From an uncultured Treponema sp. (GTDB lineage Bacteria; Spirochaetota; Spirochaetia; Treponematales; Treponemataceae): a stretch of DNA of 19,193 nucleotides. The position numbers were made by a program, and so were the translations under genes. This document shows, one piece after another, positions 1 to 7,070 of this stretch. Numbering within the stretch: the stretch's first letter is position 1; each line of letters opens with the position of its first letter. Under the pieces are notes generated by a model. The model did no database searches, was not told where the DNA came from, and saw only the letters and a list, made by a program, of their open reading frames with translations. The stretch covers positions 1-19,193 of the forward strand of contig CAKZZO010000101.1 of the NCBI GenBank assembly GCA_937885175.1, read 5' to 3'.

Positions 1-25
1 CAGAAGAAGCTATAAATTCTCAATC

Positions 26-184
26 TTAATTTATTGACTTTTTATAGCAGGTCTCCCATAAAAACTCCGCGTTAGCGGTCGTGCAGGCATTCGTAGCAGC
101 ACTTCGAGCGGGCACGAAAACGCAGTTTTGCCAACGGCAAAATCTGCACATGGTAAAAATTACACGGATGTAATTTTTACCATG
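26..184 (-). repeat. Repeat-like intergenic block with two hairpins
   Basis: Two adjacent inverted repeats are visible. One is a perfect 16-bp stem (149-164 with 169-184) around a CGGA tetraloop. The other pairs 122-132 with 136-147 around an AAC loop, with one bulged base. Read on the minus strand, a 41-codon frame (151 down to 26) opens inside the first hairpin and is rich in Cys and Ala; it has no convincing ribosome binding site and I do not call it a gene. The dense palindromes and the GC-rich stretch 65-148 look more like a dispersed non-coding repeat than a coding remnant. No second full copy lies in this window, so the repeat status is inference. Confidence 0.4.
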
Positions 185-204
185 CCTCCACTATATTCAT
201 ATGC

Positions 205-247
205 AGAGATGTTTCACTTTAGGCTACATTTTCTGAAAAAAGTGAAG
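205..247 (-). promoter_or_regulatory. Promoter-like module, leftward, matching the one at 7071
   Basis: Read on the minus strand, this segment has a T-run followed by GAAAATGTAGCCTAAAGTGA. The + strand at 7071-7105 carries almost the same sequence (one indel and about three substitutions over 34 bases). In both, TAGCCTAAA is followed 16 bases later by a TAT(A/G)A box, here TATGAA, with TATAGT just beyond. That fixed spacing argues for a promoter. It would drive transcription leftwards through the hairpin block and out of the window; no gene for it is visible here. Confidence 0.4.
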
Positions 248-254
248 AAAGCAC

Positions 255-284
255 AAAAAAGGCGGAGACTTGCGCCCCCGCCTT
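255..284 (-). terminator. Intrinsic terminator of the 337-1317 lipoprotein gene
   Basis: On the minus strand, AAGGCGG (278-284) pairs with CCGCCTT (259-265); one G-U and one G-C pair extend the stem inwards, and a run of six T (260-255) closes the signal. It lies about 50 bases after the stop codon of the lipoprotein gene, the expected place for Rho-independent termination. Confidence 0.8.
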
Positions 285-336
285 AAAAACAACCTAACAC
301 ATGGAAGTCAGGCTGTTAGTTTTCACAGTATTGCGA

Positions 337-1317
337 TTACTCTTCTACAACAGGTTCTGCCAAGAAGTAGGTATCAGCATAGTTCCATGCGCCATTCAAG
401 ATGTGACCCTTGTAGATGTTCGCATACACCGCCTGTTTCTTCTGGCTGCCAGACTTGTCGATTGCGGTAACCTTCTTATCAGCATTAGCAGTTGCCGCAT
501 AGCCAGAACCGATGTTTGTGTCTGATGCCGCAGGAATAACGACAGTCTTTACAGGTGTTACGGTAGAATTTGCCCCCGTTGGATCCACTGTATAGAAAGA
601 GATAGCCCAAGCACCTACATCCCAGTTTGGATCAGCTGCCGCCGCGGTAAGTGTCGCAGCAAGACCCTTTTGGTCGCTAGCCTGCGAAGTGGTCAGTTTT
701 GCAGTAACATCAACCCAAATCTCTGTCTCATCGCTCGTAGCGCCTGTTTTGATATTTACCCAAGTACCATTGTAATGGCGTTTTGTCACATCATACTCTG
801 TTGCTGATGAAGGATAAGCGGTCAAAAGTGATAAAGCGGTTGTCGCGCCAAAGTTGTTTGACTGCTTGTCCGTAATATTATAAAAACGTGACACATAAGC
901 CTGAATCGTTCCCGCATTATTTCTTACACCAACAACATTGAATGTCTCTGCAGTAGCATCATTCTCGGTTTCTGTGCCCGTTGAGGTCTGCAAATCCCAC
1001 GCAAAACCCATAACACCAGAGTTCTTTCCAGAGCCTTCGGCGGCACTTCCCTTTTTCAGCGTGATTTTTGTCAGTGCGCCCAAGTGTTTCAGAGATGTGC
1101 GCTTCCATGCACGATATACACCAGTATTAGCAGAATCCTTAGCATCTTCTGATGTATCTGCAGAATAGCCGTTGGTATTATCATAAGATACGGTATAGTT
1201 GTTGTTGCTACCGCTGATTGCACCTTCCGGATCGTCATCTTCATTTTTACATGATGCGAATCCGAACACCATTGCCAAAACTGCTGCGCCGAACAGCATT
1301 CTCTTTGTCATTTTCAT
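337..1317 (-). CDS. Putative lipoprotein, 326 aa, function unknown
   Basis: A short basic N-terminus, a hydrophobic stretch (residues 8-21) and a spirochete-type lipobox ending in Ala-Ser-Cys23 predict export and lipidation at Cys23. The mature protein opens with an acidic KNEDDD stretch and is rich in Thr, Asn, Ser and Ala. I recognise no catalytic motif. The composition and Tyr/Trp-containing strands would suit a surface-exposed beta-rich protein, but that is inference. The start at 1317 is chosen because the frame, though open upstream to 1434, has a GGAGG Shine-Dalgarno 6 bases before this ATG and the signal peptide begins here. It has its own promoter and terminator and is divergent from the Rpn gene, so it is probably monocistronic. 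Confidence 0.8.
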   Translation of the reverse strand: MKMTKRMLFGAAVLAMVFGFASCKNEDDDPEGAISGSNNNYTVSYDNTNGYSADTSEDAKDSANTGVYRAWKRTSLKHLGALTKITLKKGSAAEGSGKNSGVMGFAWDLQTSTGTETENDATAETFNVVGVRNNAGTIQAYVSRFYNITDKQSNNFGATTALSLLTAYPSSATEYDVTKRHYNGTWVNIKTGATSDETEIWVDVTAKLTTSQASDQKGLAATLTAAAADPNWDVGAWAISFYTVDPTGANSTVTPVKTVVIPAASDTNIGSGYAATANADKKVTAIDKSGSQKKQAVYANIYKGHILNGAWNYADTYFLAEPVVEE

Positions 1318-1334
1318 TGTAATCCTCCATGACG

Positions 1335-1352
1335 TTTCCCCAAACGGGGAAA
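1335..1352 (-). promoter_or_regulatory. 5'-UTR hairpin of the lipoprotein gene
   Basis: A perfect 7-bp inverted repeat, TTTCCCC (1335-1341) and GGGGAAA (1346-1352), has a 4-base loop. It would lie within a few bases of the predicted transcript 5' end (about 1357) and just upstream of the Shine-Dalgarno. The position suits a 5' stabilising stem-loop or a translational control element. There is no T-run, so it is not a terminator. Confidence 0.5.
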
Positions 1353-1363
1353 ATGTATACTCA

Positions 1364-1391
1364 ACTATACAAAAAAAAAGCATACAATCAA
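1364..1391 (-). promoter_or_regulatory. Sigma-70 type promoter of the lipoprotein gene
   Basis: On the minus strand, TTGATT (1391-1386) is followed after 16 bases by TATAGT (1369-1364). The spacer contains nine consecutive T. The predicted start near 1357 gives a leader of about 40 bases that contains the hairpin and a strong Shine-Dalgarno. Confidence 0.6.
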
Positions 1392-1478
1392 GACGGTTGC
1401 ATAAAAACTTGGCGAAATTTGCCACCACATGCACAGTTACGTCTACACAAAAGCGTTTTTATATTATAGTATAGACTT

Positions 1479-2435
1479 ATGACATTAGAGGATTTTAAGA
1501 CCGAAGAAGAATATATCTCGCAGATGGAGCACGGTGCACTTCTGAATCCGCGCATAGACTCCACGTTCAAGGCTCTCTTTACACAGCCTACGCAGGAATC
1601 TCATGACGCCCTGCATTCTTTTTTGGAAGCAGCGACCGAACGCAAAATCAAAACTTTTGCCCTCACGGCAAACGATGCCCCTGCGGAATTTGCTGGACAG
1701 CGTGGCGTAAGCTATGACATTGCATGCGTGTTCGATGACGGGCTTGCTGCTGACATTGAAATGCAGGCAGTTAATCAGAAATATGATTACGGGAAGCGTT
1801 CTGAATATCAAGTTGCACGACTTGAGACAACCTATCTCAAAAAAGGTGATACATGGGAAAAAGCACCCACCGTGTACCAGATTACCGTCCTTGATTTTTC
1901 ATATGATGCTGCCTGCAAGGATGTGGTTAGCCGCTACGCCATGCGGACTAAGGATGGTCGTGAACTTTCCAACTCACTCAATGTTATTTTTATTGACTTG
2001 ACAAAAGTAGATGGCATTGAGGGAAAACTTGACACTAACTCTGCACTGGAAAACTGGGCAATTTTTCTGAAAAATGCAGATAATCCCACAAAAAGAGAAA
2101 TCATAAACAAACTTACCGGCAAGGAGGTAGGGCTTATGCAGGCAAGTAAATCGCTTTCTTCAATCAGTGCCGACCGCGATTTGTGGTTTGCACAATACAG
2201 GCAGGAAATCATGGAACGTGACCAGCTGTCCTCGCTTGCCGCAATGCGCAGGGAAGGGCTTGAAGCAGGCAGAGCGGAAGGCAGAGCGGAAGGCAGAGCG
2301 GAAGGCAGAGCGGAAGCAAAAATTGAAACGGCTCGAAATTATCTGCTTCTTGGACTTTCCGTTGAACAAGTGGCAAAAGGCTCAGAACTGCCGCTTGCTG
2401 AAGTGCAGCAGATTGCAGATACGCTTGAAAAATAA
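1479..2435 (+). CDS. Rpn-family PD-(D/E)XK nuclease / putative transposase
   Basis: A 318-aa protein of the Rpn (recombination-promoting nuclease, PDDEXK_2) family, often labelled transposase although no insertion-sequence ends are present. The N-terminus has the typical NPRIDSTFKALF block (23-34). The likely catalytic core is Asp80 (VSYDIAC) with Glu94-x-Gln96 (DIEMQ), followed by the YGKRSEYQVARL helix. This matches the family D...ExQ pattern, so the nuclease looks intact. Residues 264-280 are four AEGR-type repeats encoded by a perfect 12-bp tandem repeat, leading into a helical C-terminus. Rpn proteins are linked to RecA-independent recombination and to phage defence; which applies here is unknown. 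There is no Shine-Dalgarno; a -10-like TATAGT ends 8 bases before the ATG. Other in-frame starts are unlikely because the conserved N-terminus begins nearby. Confidence 0.85.
   Translation: MTLEDFKTEEEYISQMEHGALLNPRIDSTFKALFTQPTQESHDALHSFLEAATERKIKTFALTANDAPAEFAGQRGVSYDIACVFDDGLAADIEMQAVNQKYDYGKRSEYQVARLETTYLKKGDTWEKAPTVYQITVLDFSYDAACKDVVSRYAMRTKDGRELSNSLNVIFIDLTKVDGIEGKLDTNSALENWAIFLKNADNPTKREIINKLTGKEVGLMQASKSLSSISADRDLWFAQYRQEIMERDQLSSLAAMRREGLEAGRAEGRAEGRAEGRAEAKIETARNYLLLGLSVEQVAKGSELPLAEVQQIADTLEK
2268..2315 (+). repeat. Four perfect 12-bp tandem repeats inside the Rpn gene
   Basis: The unit GGCAGAGCGGAA occurs four times head to tail (2268, 2280, 2292, 2304) with no mismatch. The length is a multiple of three, so gain or loss of a unit by slippage changes the charged AEGR linker by four residues without breaking the frame. 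Confidence 0.95.
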
Positions 2436-2443
2436 GCCTGTCT

Positions 2444-2554
2444 GGGGTTTTAGGGGTGAAGCCCCTAGGCGAGAGGGTAGCGACCAACGCGAATGCAACG
2501 AAGCCACAGGCGAAGTTTCGGAGCGGTGGGCGCGTAGGGAGAGACTTCTCCCCC
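2444..2554 (+). repeat. GC-rich double-hairpin element, copy 1 (upstream of polA)
   Basis: The element opens with GGGG-TTTTA, then a TAGGGG/CCCCTA hairpin (2451-2456 with 2462-2467), then GAGAGGGTAGCG. It closes with a perfect GGGAGA/TCTCCC hairpin (2537-2542 with 2547-2552) and a C-run. The same order of blocks occurs at 5404-5478 and 17966-18058. The frame through it is open into polA from a GTG at 2456, but I take the polA start to be 2582. Confidence 0.75.
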
Positions 2555-2565
2555 ACTATAAAATC

Positions 2566-2574
2566 TGCTATACT
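2566..2574 (+). promoter_or_regulatory. Extended -10 element before polA
   Basis: TGC-TATACT is a good extended -10 box ending 7 bases before the polA ATG. There is no clear -35 and no Shine-Dalgarno, so the message may be leaderless. A second AT-rich box (TATAAA, 2557-2562) sits just upstream. Confidence 0.45.
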
Positions 2575-2581
2575 TTTTTGC

Positions 2582-5395
2582 ATGAGTGATTTTTTTGACG
2601 AAAAGACGGTCTTTATCCTTGATTCCTACGGCTTGATTTACCGCGAGTACTTTGCTTTTATCTCGCATCCGCTGACGAACAGGGCGGGGGAAAATATTTC
2701 TGCGCTTTTTGGATTTTTTCGCAACTTGAGTACTATTTTAAAGCGGTACCGTCCTTGCTATATGGTGGCGGCTTTTGATTCCCGCACGCCGACTTTCCGC
2801 CACGAGCGATACGCTGCATACAAGGCTAACCGTGAGAAAACGCCTGATGACTTAAAGGCTCAGTTTCCTTGGATTGAGGAGATGCTGCATATGCTGGGCA
2901 TTCCGATGGTGCGGTGTGATGGTTTTGAGGCGGACGATGTGATTGCAACGATTGCTTCCCAGTGTGAAAAAGAGGGGCGTCACTGTTGCGTGCTTTCTGC
3001 AGACAAGGATTTGATGCAGCTGGCTACGGAAAACACTCATATTTTAAAGCCTGACCGGACGGAAATTTGGGCGGAAGTAGACCAGGCTGGAGTGGAAGCG
3101 GAATGGGGGGTGCCACCAGACAAACTGCTGGACTTACTAAGTCTGATGGGCGACACGGCGGACAATGTGCCGGGGGTAAAGGGCATTGGTCCCAAGAGTG
3201 CGGTAAAACTGCTGGCTGAGTACGGTTCTCTGGAAGGAATCTACGAGCATGCGGATGAAATCAAGGGGGCTCAGGGGGAAAAACTGCGGGCGGACAGGGA
3301 AAATGCCTTTCTTTCCAAGGAGTTGATTACCCTGCGCTACGATGTTCCCTGCGCGCAGCATCCCGATGACTTTAGGACGGAAAGGCTTAATTTTAAGGAG
3401 ACGGCAAGCGAACTGGTAAGGCGGGAACTTCCTGCAGTGGCAAAACTTTTTATGACGCTGGCTTCGGAATCTGGCGAGGACATGGGAGAGGCGACTTCTT
3501 CCCGTGATGCGGTAAAGATTGAGCAGCAGAAGGACATCAGACAGAATCAGGGTGACTACAAGGCGGTGACGGAAGAAAAGGAACTTGCCGCTTTTGTTGA
3601 CGCGGTGCTTGCTTCAGAAAGCAAGGAAGTTGCCCTGGATACGGAGACCGACAGTCTGAACACCTGGGCGGCAAATCTGGTGGGCTTTAGTCTCTGTACC
3701 TCGGCAGGGAGCGGAATCTACGTGCCGGTCATTCTGACGGATTCGCTTTTTGCCACCACAATTGAAAAAAAATTCGTGCTGGAGCAGATTGCACGGCTCT
3801 TTAATGCGGAAGACTGCACAATTATACTGCACAATGCAAAATTTGACTTGCAGGTGTTGTGGACAAACGGGCTGGATAAGTTTATTGCCCCGCAAAATCC
3901 CGACGTCGTCCGCTACAAGGCGACGATTGCAGACACGATGATTGCCGCATGGCTTTTGGAGCCAGACCGCACGGGAAAGGTGGCCTACGGGCTGGAGCAT
4001 TTGAGCGAGACAAAACTGGGGCTTAAAGGCACGGAATATGACGAGCTGGTGCCCAAGGGAGGCTCCTTTGCCGATGTGCCGCTGGAAAAGGCTGCTGACT
4101 ATGGTGCGGAGGATGCGGATTTTACCTGGCAGTTGTGGCACTTCTTTAAGCCAAAGTTAAATGAAAGCAATCTTTACGATTTGTTTGCCTGCATGGAGAT
4201 GAAGGTGCTTCCTATTCTTGCGGCCATGGAACTGAGGGGCATTCACCTGAATGCGGACGCACTCAAATCCTACGAGTCGGAACTGAAAGTGGAGATTGAC
4301 AGGATAGAAAAAGAAGTGTATGCCCTTGTGGGACATGAGTTCAACATTGCTTCTCCCAAGCAACTGGGTGTGGTGCTCTTTGACGAGCGGGGGTTAAAGC
4401 CGCCCAAGAAGAACAAGCGCGGCTACTCGGTGGATGCGGCGGTGCTGGAAGAACTGGCAGATCAGGATTCAGTGCCACAGAAAATCGTGGAATACCGAAA
4501 CATGGCAAAACTGCTTTCCACCTATGTGGAGCCACTTCCCAATATGACGGACGAAAGGGGCAGAATTCACACCAGTTTTATGCAGACGGGAACAGCGACG
4601 GGAAGACTTTCCAGCCGTGACCCCAACCTGCAGAACATTCCCGTCCGCGATGAGGCAGGAAGAAGAATCCGCACGGCATTTACGGCAGAAAGCGGCACGG
4701 TTCTCATCAGCGCGGACTATTCCCAGATTGAACTGGTGGTGCTTGCCCATTTGAGCGGAGACCCCAATCTTTGTGCCGCCTTTAACGAGGGGGTGGACGT
4801 GCATAAATCCACCGCTGCCCTTATCTACGGCATTTCTCCTGAGCAAGTGACGGCAGACATGCGGCGCACGGCAAAGACAATCAATTTTGGCGTGATGTAC
4901 GGCATGGGTGCTTTCCGTCTGGCACGGGATTTGGGCATACCCATGGCGCGGGCAAAAGAATTTATCGAAAACTATTTTGCCCAGTACGCGGGAATACGCA
5001 CTTTTATAGACAGCACGATTCAAAAGGCAGAGGAAACAGGCTATGTGGAAACCTTTATGGGTCGCCGCCGCCTCATTCCTTCCATTACCAGCGCCAACAA
5101 GATTGAAAAGGCTGCTGCCGAGCGCATGGCAATCAATACGCCCATCCAGGGTTCTGCCGCAGACATCGTAAAAAAAGCCATGCTGGATGTGGATGAGGCC
5201 CTGTACCAGCACCCCACGGGGGCAAAACTGCTCTTGCAGGTACACGACGAGTTGATTTTTGAGTGTCCGGACGATGAAAAAGCCGTAAGCAATACGATTG
5301 CACTGATTCGCGACAAGATGGAACATGCCGTAACGCTGAAAGTGCCCCTCCGCGTGAGCATTGAACAGGGCGCAAACTGGGGGCTCTTCCATTGA
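2582..5395 (+). CDS. polA: DNA polymerase I
   Basis: A 937-aa DNA polymerase I with all three domains, acting in Okazaki-fragment maturation and repair. The 5'-3' exonuclease (about 1-300) shows FEADDV (115-120), the SADKDL block (139-144) and GIGPKSA. The 3'-5' proofreading domain looks active: Asp353/Glu355 (DTET), Asn418/Asp422 (NAKFD) and Tyr507/Asp511. The polymerase domain has motif A with Asp712 (DYSQIEL), motif B RRTAKTINFGVMYG with Arg761 and Lys765, and motif C VHDE with Asp889. Motif A reads IELVV where E. coli and Taq have Arg after Leu. Length is normal. The start at 2582 gives the usual N-terminus (MSDFFDEKTVFILD); the in-frame GTG at 2456 would only add residues from the repeat element. 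The stop overlaps the coaE start, implying one operon. Confidence 0.97.
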   Translation: MSDFFDEKTVFILDSYGLIYREYFAFISHPLTNRAGENISALFGFFRNLSTILKRYRPCYMVAAFDSRTPTFRHERYAAYKANREKTPDDLKAQFPWIEEMLHMLGIPMVRCDGFEADDVIATIASQCEKEGRHCCVLSADKDLMQLATENTHILKPDRTEIWAEVDQAGVEAEWGVPPDKLLDLLSLMGDTADNVPGVKGIGPKSAVKLLAEYGSLEGIYEHADEIKGAQGEKLRADRENAFLSKELITLRYDVPCAQHPDDFRTERLNFKETASELVRRELPAVAKLFMTLASESGEDMGEATSSRDAVKIEQQKDIRQNQGDYKAVTEEKELAAFVDAVLASESKEVALDTETDSLNTWAANLVGFSLCTSAGSGIYVPVILTDSLFATTIEKKFVLEQIARLFNAEDCTIILHNAKFDLQVLWTNGLDKFIAPQNPDVVRYKATIADTMIAAWLLEPDRTGKVAYGLEHLSETKLGLKGTEYDELVPKGGSFADVPLEKAADYGAEDADFTWQLWHFFKPKLNESNLYDLFACMEMKVLPILAAMELRGIHLNADALKSYESELKVEIDRIEKEVYALVGHEFNIASPKQLGVVLFDERGLKPPKKNKRGYSVDAAVLEELADQDSVPQKIVEYRNMAKLLSTYVEPLPNMTDERGRIHTSFMQTGTATGRLSSRDPNLQNIPVRDEAGRRIRTAFTAESGTVLISADYSQIELVVLAHLSGDPNLCAAFNEGVDVHKSTAALIYGISPEQVTADMRRTAKTINFGVMYGMGAFRLARDLGIPMARAKEFIENYFAQYAGIRTFIDSTIQKAEETGYVETFMGRRRLIPSITSANKIEKAAAERMAINTPIQGSAADIVKKAMLDVDEALYQHPTGAKLLLQVHDELIFECPDDEKAVSNTIALIRDKMEHAVTLKVPLRVSIEQGANWGLFH

Positions 5396-6084
5396 GCAAG
5401 ATAGGGGAGGTCTCCCCCTCGGCTGCAACTTCGTTTCCGCCTACCCCCTCTACGGGGGAAAGCCCCCGTAACGCCCCCTTCATTCTCTGCGTCACCGGGC
5501 CGATGGCGGCAGGAAAAAATGCAGCATCTGCTCTTTTGGAAAAGCATGGATTTGTGACCGTAGATGCAGACGCTCTTGTGCATCAGGCTCTAAAAGAAGA
5601 TACATTGCAGGCAAAAGTGATTGAAACCTTTGCACCCTATGCCGCGGAAAAAAATCTTTCGCTTACGAACGAGGACGGCTCGCTAAACCGGCGCAACGTG
5701 GGTGCCCTTATCTTTAAGGACAAAAAACTGCTCGCCTTGCAGGAAGCCTTGGTACATCCCGCCGTCAGCAGCCTCATAGATGATTTTATCAATTCCCACC
5801 CGAAAGAGGACATTGTGCTGAATGCCACGGTGCTCTACAAGATTCCCGTCATAAGCCGCTGCAATGCCGTTTTGTTTGTTACGGCACCTTTTTGGACACG
5901 CTTTTGGCGGGCAAAAGACCGTGATCACATGAAAACAAGGCACATTCTTGCAAGATTTTGGCAACAACGCTCACTCTTTGCTAAATATAAAAATGCAAAT
6001 GCCGATATTTATAAAGTAAATAATACCGGCAATTTAAACGCATTGGAAAGCAAAATCAAGGCATTTCTAAAAGTCTGTCGGTAA
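5392..6084 (+). CDS. coaE: Dephospho-CoA kinase with element-derived N-terminus
   Basis: CoaE phosphorylates dephospho-CoA, the last step of CoA synthesis. The 230-aa frame has an NTP-binding loop GPMAAGKN, the DADALVHQAL substrate block, the GSLNRRNVGALIF stretch, an ALVHP block and a C-terminal VNNTGNLNAL segment, all in family order. The P-loop ends in Asn where most kinases have Ser/Thr; I recall GKN in other treponeme CoaE proteins. The only usable start is TTG at 5392, overlapping the polA stop (TTGA), so translation is probably coupled to polA. The next ATG lies inside the P-loop and is too late. Residues 5-29 come from the repeat element at 5404-5478; CoaE usually begins only a few residues before the P-loop strand, so this is an extra tail. 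Identity is fairly sure; the exact start is less so. Confidence 0.88.
   Translation: MSKIGEVSPSAATSFPPTPSTGESPRNAPFILCVTGPMAAGKNAASALLEKHGFVTVDADALVHQALKEDTLQAKVIETFAPYAAEKNLSLTNEDGSLNRRNVGALIFKDKKLLALQEALVHPAVSSLIDDFINSHPKEDIVLNATVLYKIPVISRCNAVLFVTAPFWTRFWRAKDRDHMKTRHILARFWQQRSLFAKYKNANADIYKVNNTGNLNALESKIKAFLKVCR
5404..5478 (-). repeat. GC-rich double-hairpin element, copy 2 (5' end of coaE)
   Basis: Read on the minus strand: GGGGGCGTTA, a perfect 8-bp hairpin (5463-5470 with 5451-5458, loop of four), then GAGGGGGTAGGCGGAA, a short variable middle, and GAGGGGGAGACCTCCCC with a terminal hairpin (5413-5417 with 5404-5408). The block order matches copies 1 and 3. It lies opposite to coaE but leaves the coaE frame open, supplying a Pro/Ser/Thr-rich leader peptide. 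Confidence 0.75.
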
Positions 6085-6097
6085 CGAGGTTATCGCT

Positions 6098-7003
6098 ATG
6101 GAACAGAAACGAACTCTTTGGATTATCGCCGCATCTGGCGTATTCCTTTTGGTTGTGGTGGGAGCCGCGCTCATTCTGTATTCGCCGTCACTCCACAATA
6201 ATCAGGTTCAGCAAGCAGCATTCAATCCCGCTGACGGCTGGACAACCCCGGCATATGCAACAACGACCTATCCGTCAGAAAGTCCGGCAGGAACGAGCGA
6301 TGCTTTTGCAGACAATGCCATCAGCGTTCCCGATTTTTCCGAGGACAAACCCGCTCCGGCTTCGCCCTTTGACCTGCCCGCAGTTGCACAGTCAGAAGTG
6401 CCCTCAAACGCTATTCAGACAAACAATCTGACCGTCTACAGCGACAACACCACGGTCTACGGATCAGGCACGACAACAATTGACTTGAACACGCTGAAAT
6501 CAAATCCGATTGCAAGCGCAAAGGCAAACACTACGGTTCAACCGGCCAATGAAACAACGGCAAAACAGATTGCCAGCACCGCCGCCGCAAAGTCAGAAAG
6601 CACGCCTCGCTACAACTACGAAGACAGCAAGACAAGCACTCCTGCACCAGTTGCAAAAGCCGCTCCCGCAAAAACGACAAAATCTACGGCTCAGTCAGGC
6701 ACGGCTTCTGCAAAGAAGGCTGTCGCCGTGGCAAAAGTTCCTGACCGCTTCTGGGTGCAAGCTGCTTCATATGCGACAAAGAAAAATGCTGATGCGGCAC
6801 GGGCTACACTGGAAAGCAACAAGATTCCCAGCGAAGTCTTTACCTATACGGATTCAAAAGGAAAGGTCTTCTACCGCGTAAGAATCGGTCCCTACACTAC
6901 TTCAAGCGAGGCAGAGTACTGGAAGACTCAGGTGGCAAAGATTGACCAGTTTGCGGACGTTCAGAGTTACATTGTCAATTCCTCAGCAAAAGCCGTTCGA
7001 TAA
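6098..7003 (+). CDS. Membrane-anchored SPOR-domain protein
   Basis: A 301-aa bitopic protein. A transmembrane helix (about 7-28) follows a short basic start (MEQKR). A long Thr/Ala/Ser/Pro-rich linker (about 30-213) follows, and a C-terminal SPOR domain (about 216-293) with FWVQAASYATKKNAD, the KVFYRVRIGPY strand and a final DVQSYIV strand. SPOR domains bind denuded glycan strands and usually target proteins to division septa in the periplasm, so a role in division or cell-wall remodelling is likely. The start is supported by GAGG 8 bases upstream. It begins 13 bases after coaE and is probably the last gene of the polA operon, since an intrinsic terminator follows 21 bases after its stop. Confidence 0.88.
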   Translation: MEQKRTLWIIAASGVFLLVVVGAALILYSPSLHNNQVQQAAFNPADGWTTPAYATTTYPSESPAGTSDAFADNAISVPDFSEDKPAPASPFDLPAVAQSEVPSNAIQTNNLTVYSDNTTVYGSGTTTIDLNTLKSNPIASAKANTTVQPANETTAKQIASTAAAKSESTPRYNYEDSKTSTPAPVAKAAPAKTTKSTAQSGTASAKKAVAVAKVPDRFWVQAASYATKKNADAARATLESNKIPSEVFTYTDSKGKVFYRVRIGPYTTSSEAEYWKTQVAKIDQFADVQSYIVNSSAKAVR

Positions 7004-7024
7004 GCGGTTTTAGGCAGATTTTTT

Positions 7025-7053
7025 AGGGGTGCTCAGTCGCCCCTTATTTTTTT
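7025..7053 (+). terminator. Intrinsic terminator of the polA-coaE-SPOR operon
   Basis: AGGGGTG (7025-7031) pairs with CGCCCCT (7038-7044), with one wobble pair and a 6-base loop, followed by TATTTTTTT. The start TTTTAGGGGTG resembles the first hairpin of the GC-rich elements, so it may be a decayed relative; that is speculative. Confidence 0.85.
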
Positions 7054-7070
7054 CACTTTTTTCACCTTTT

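Noticed and set aside
1318..1434. Upstream extension of the lipoprotein start
   Set aside because: The downstream ATG has a strong Shine-Dalgarno and begins a proper signal peptide; the extension covers the promoter and 5' hairpin.
2268..2315. Possible CRISPR or spacer-like array
   Set aside because: The units are contiguous 12-mers without spacers and lie inside a coding frame.
1479..2435. Insertion sequence around the Rpn (transposase-annotated) gene
   Set aside because: No terminal inverted repeats or target duplication could be seen at its ends, and Rpn proteins are not carried by classical IS elements.
2456..2581. Earlier GTG start for polA giving a 979-aa protein
   Set aside because: The added residues come from the repeat element, while MSDFFDEKTVFILD is the expected PolA start and a -10 box lies directly before it. 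Kept only as a finding.
4469..5428. Long minus-strand open frame of 319 codons antisense to polA
   Set aside because: It lies entirely opposite the polymerase domain with all its conserved motifs, and its translation shows no family features. A codon-bias shadow.
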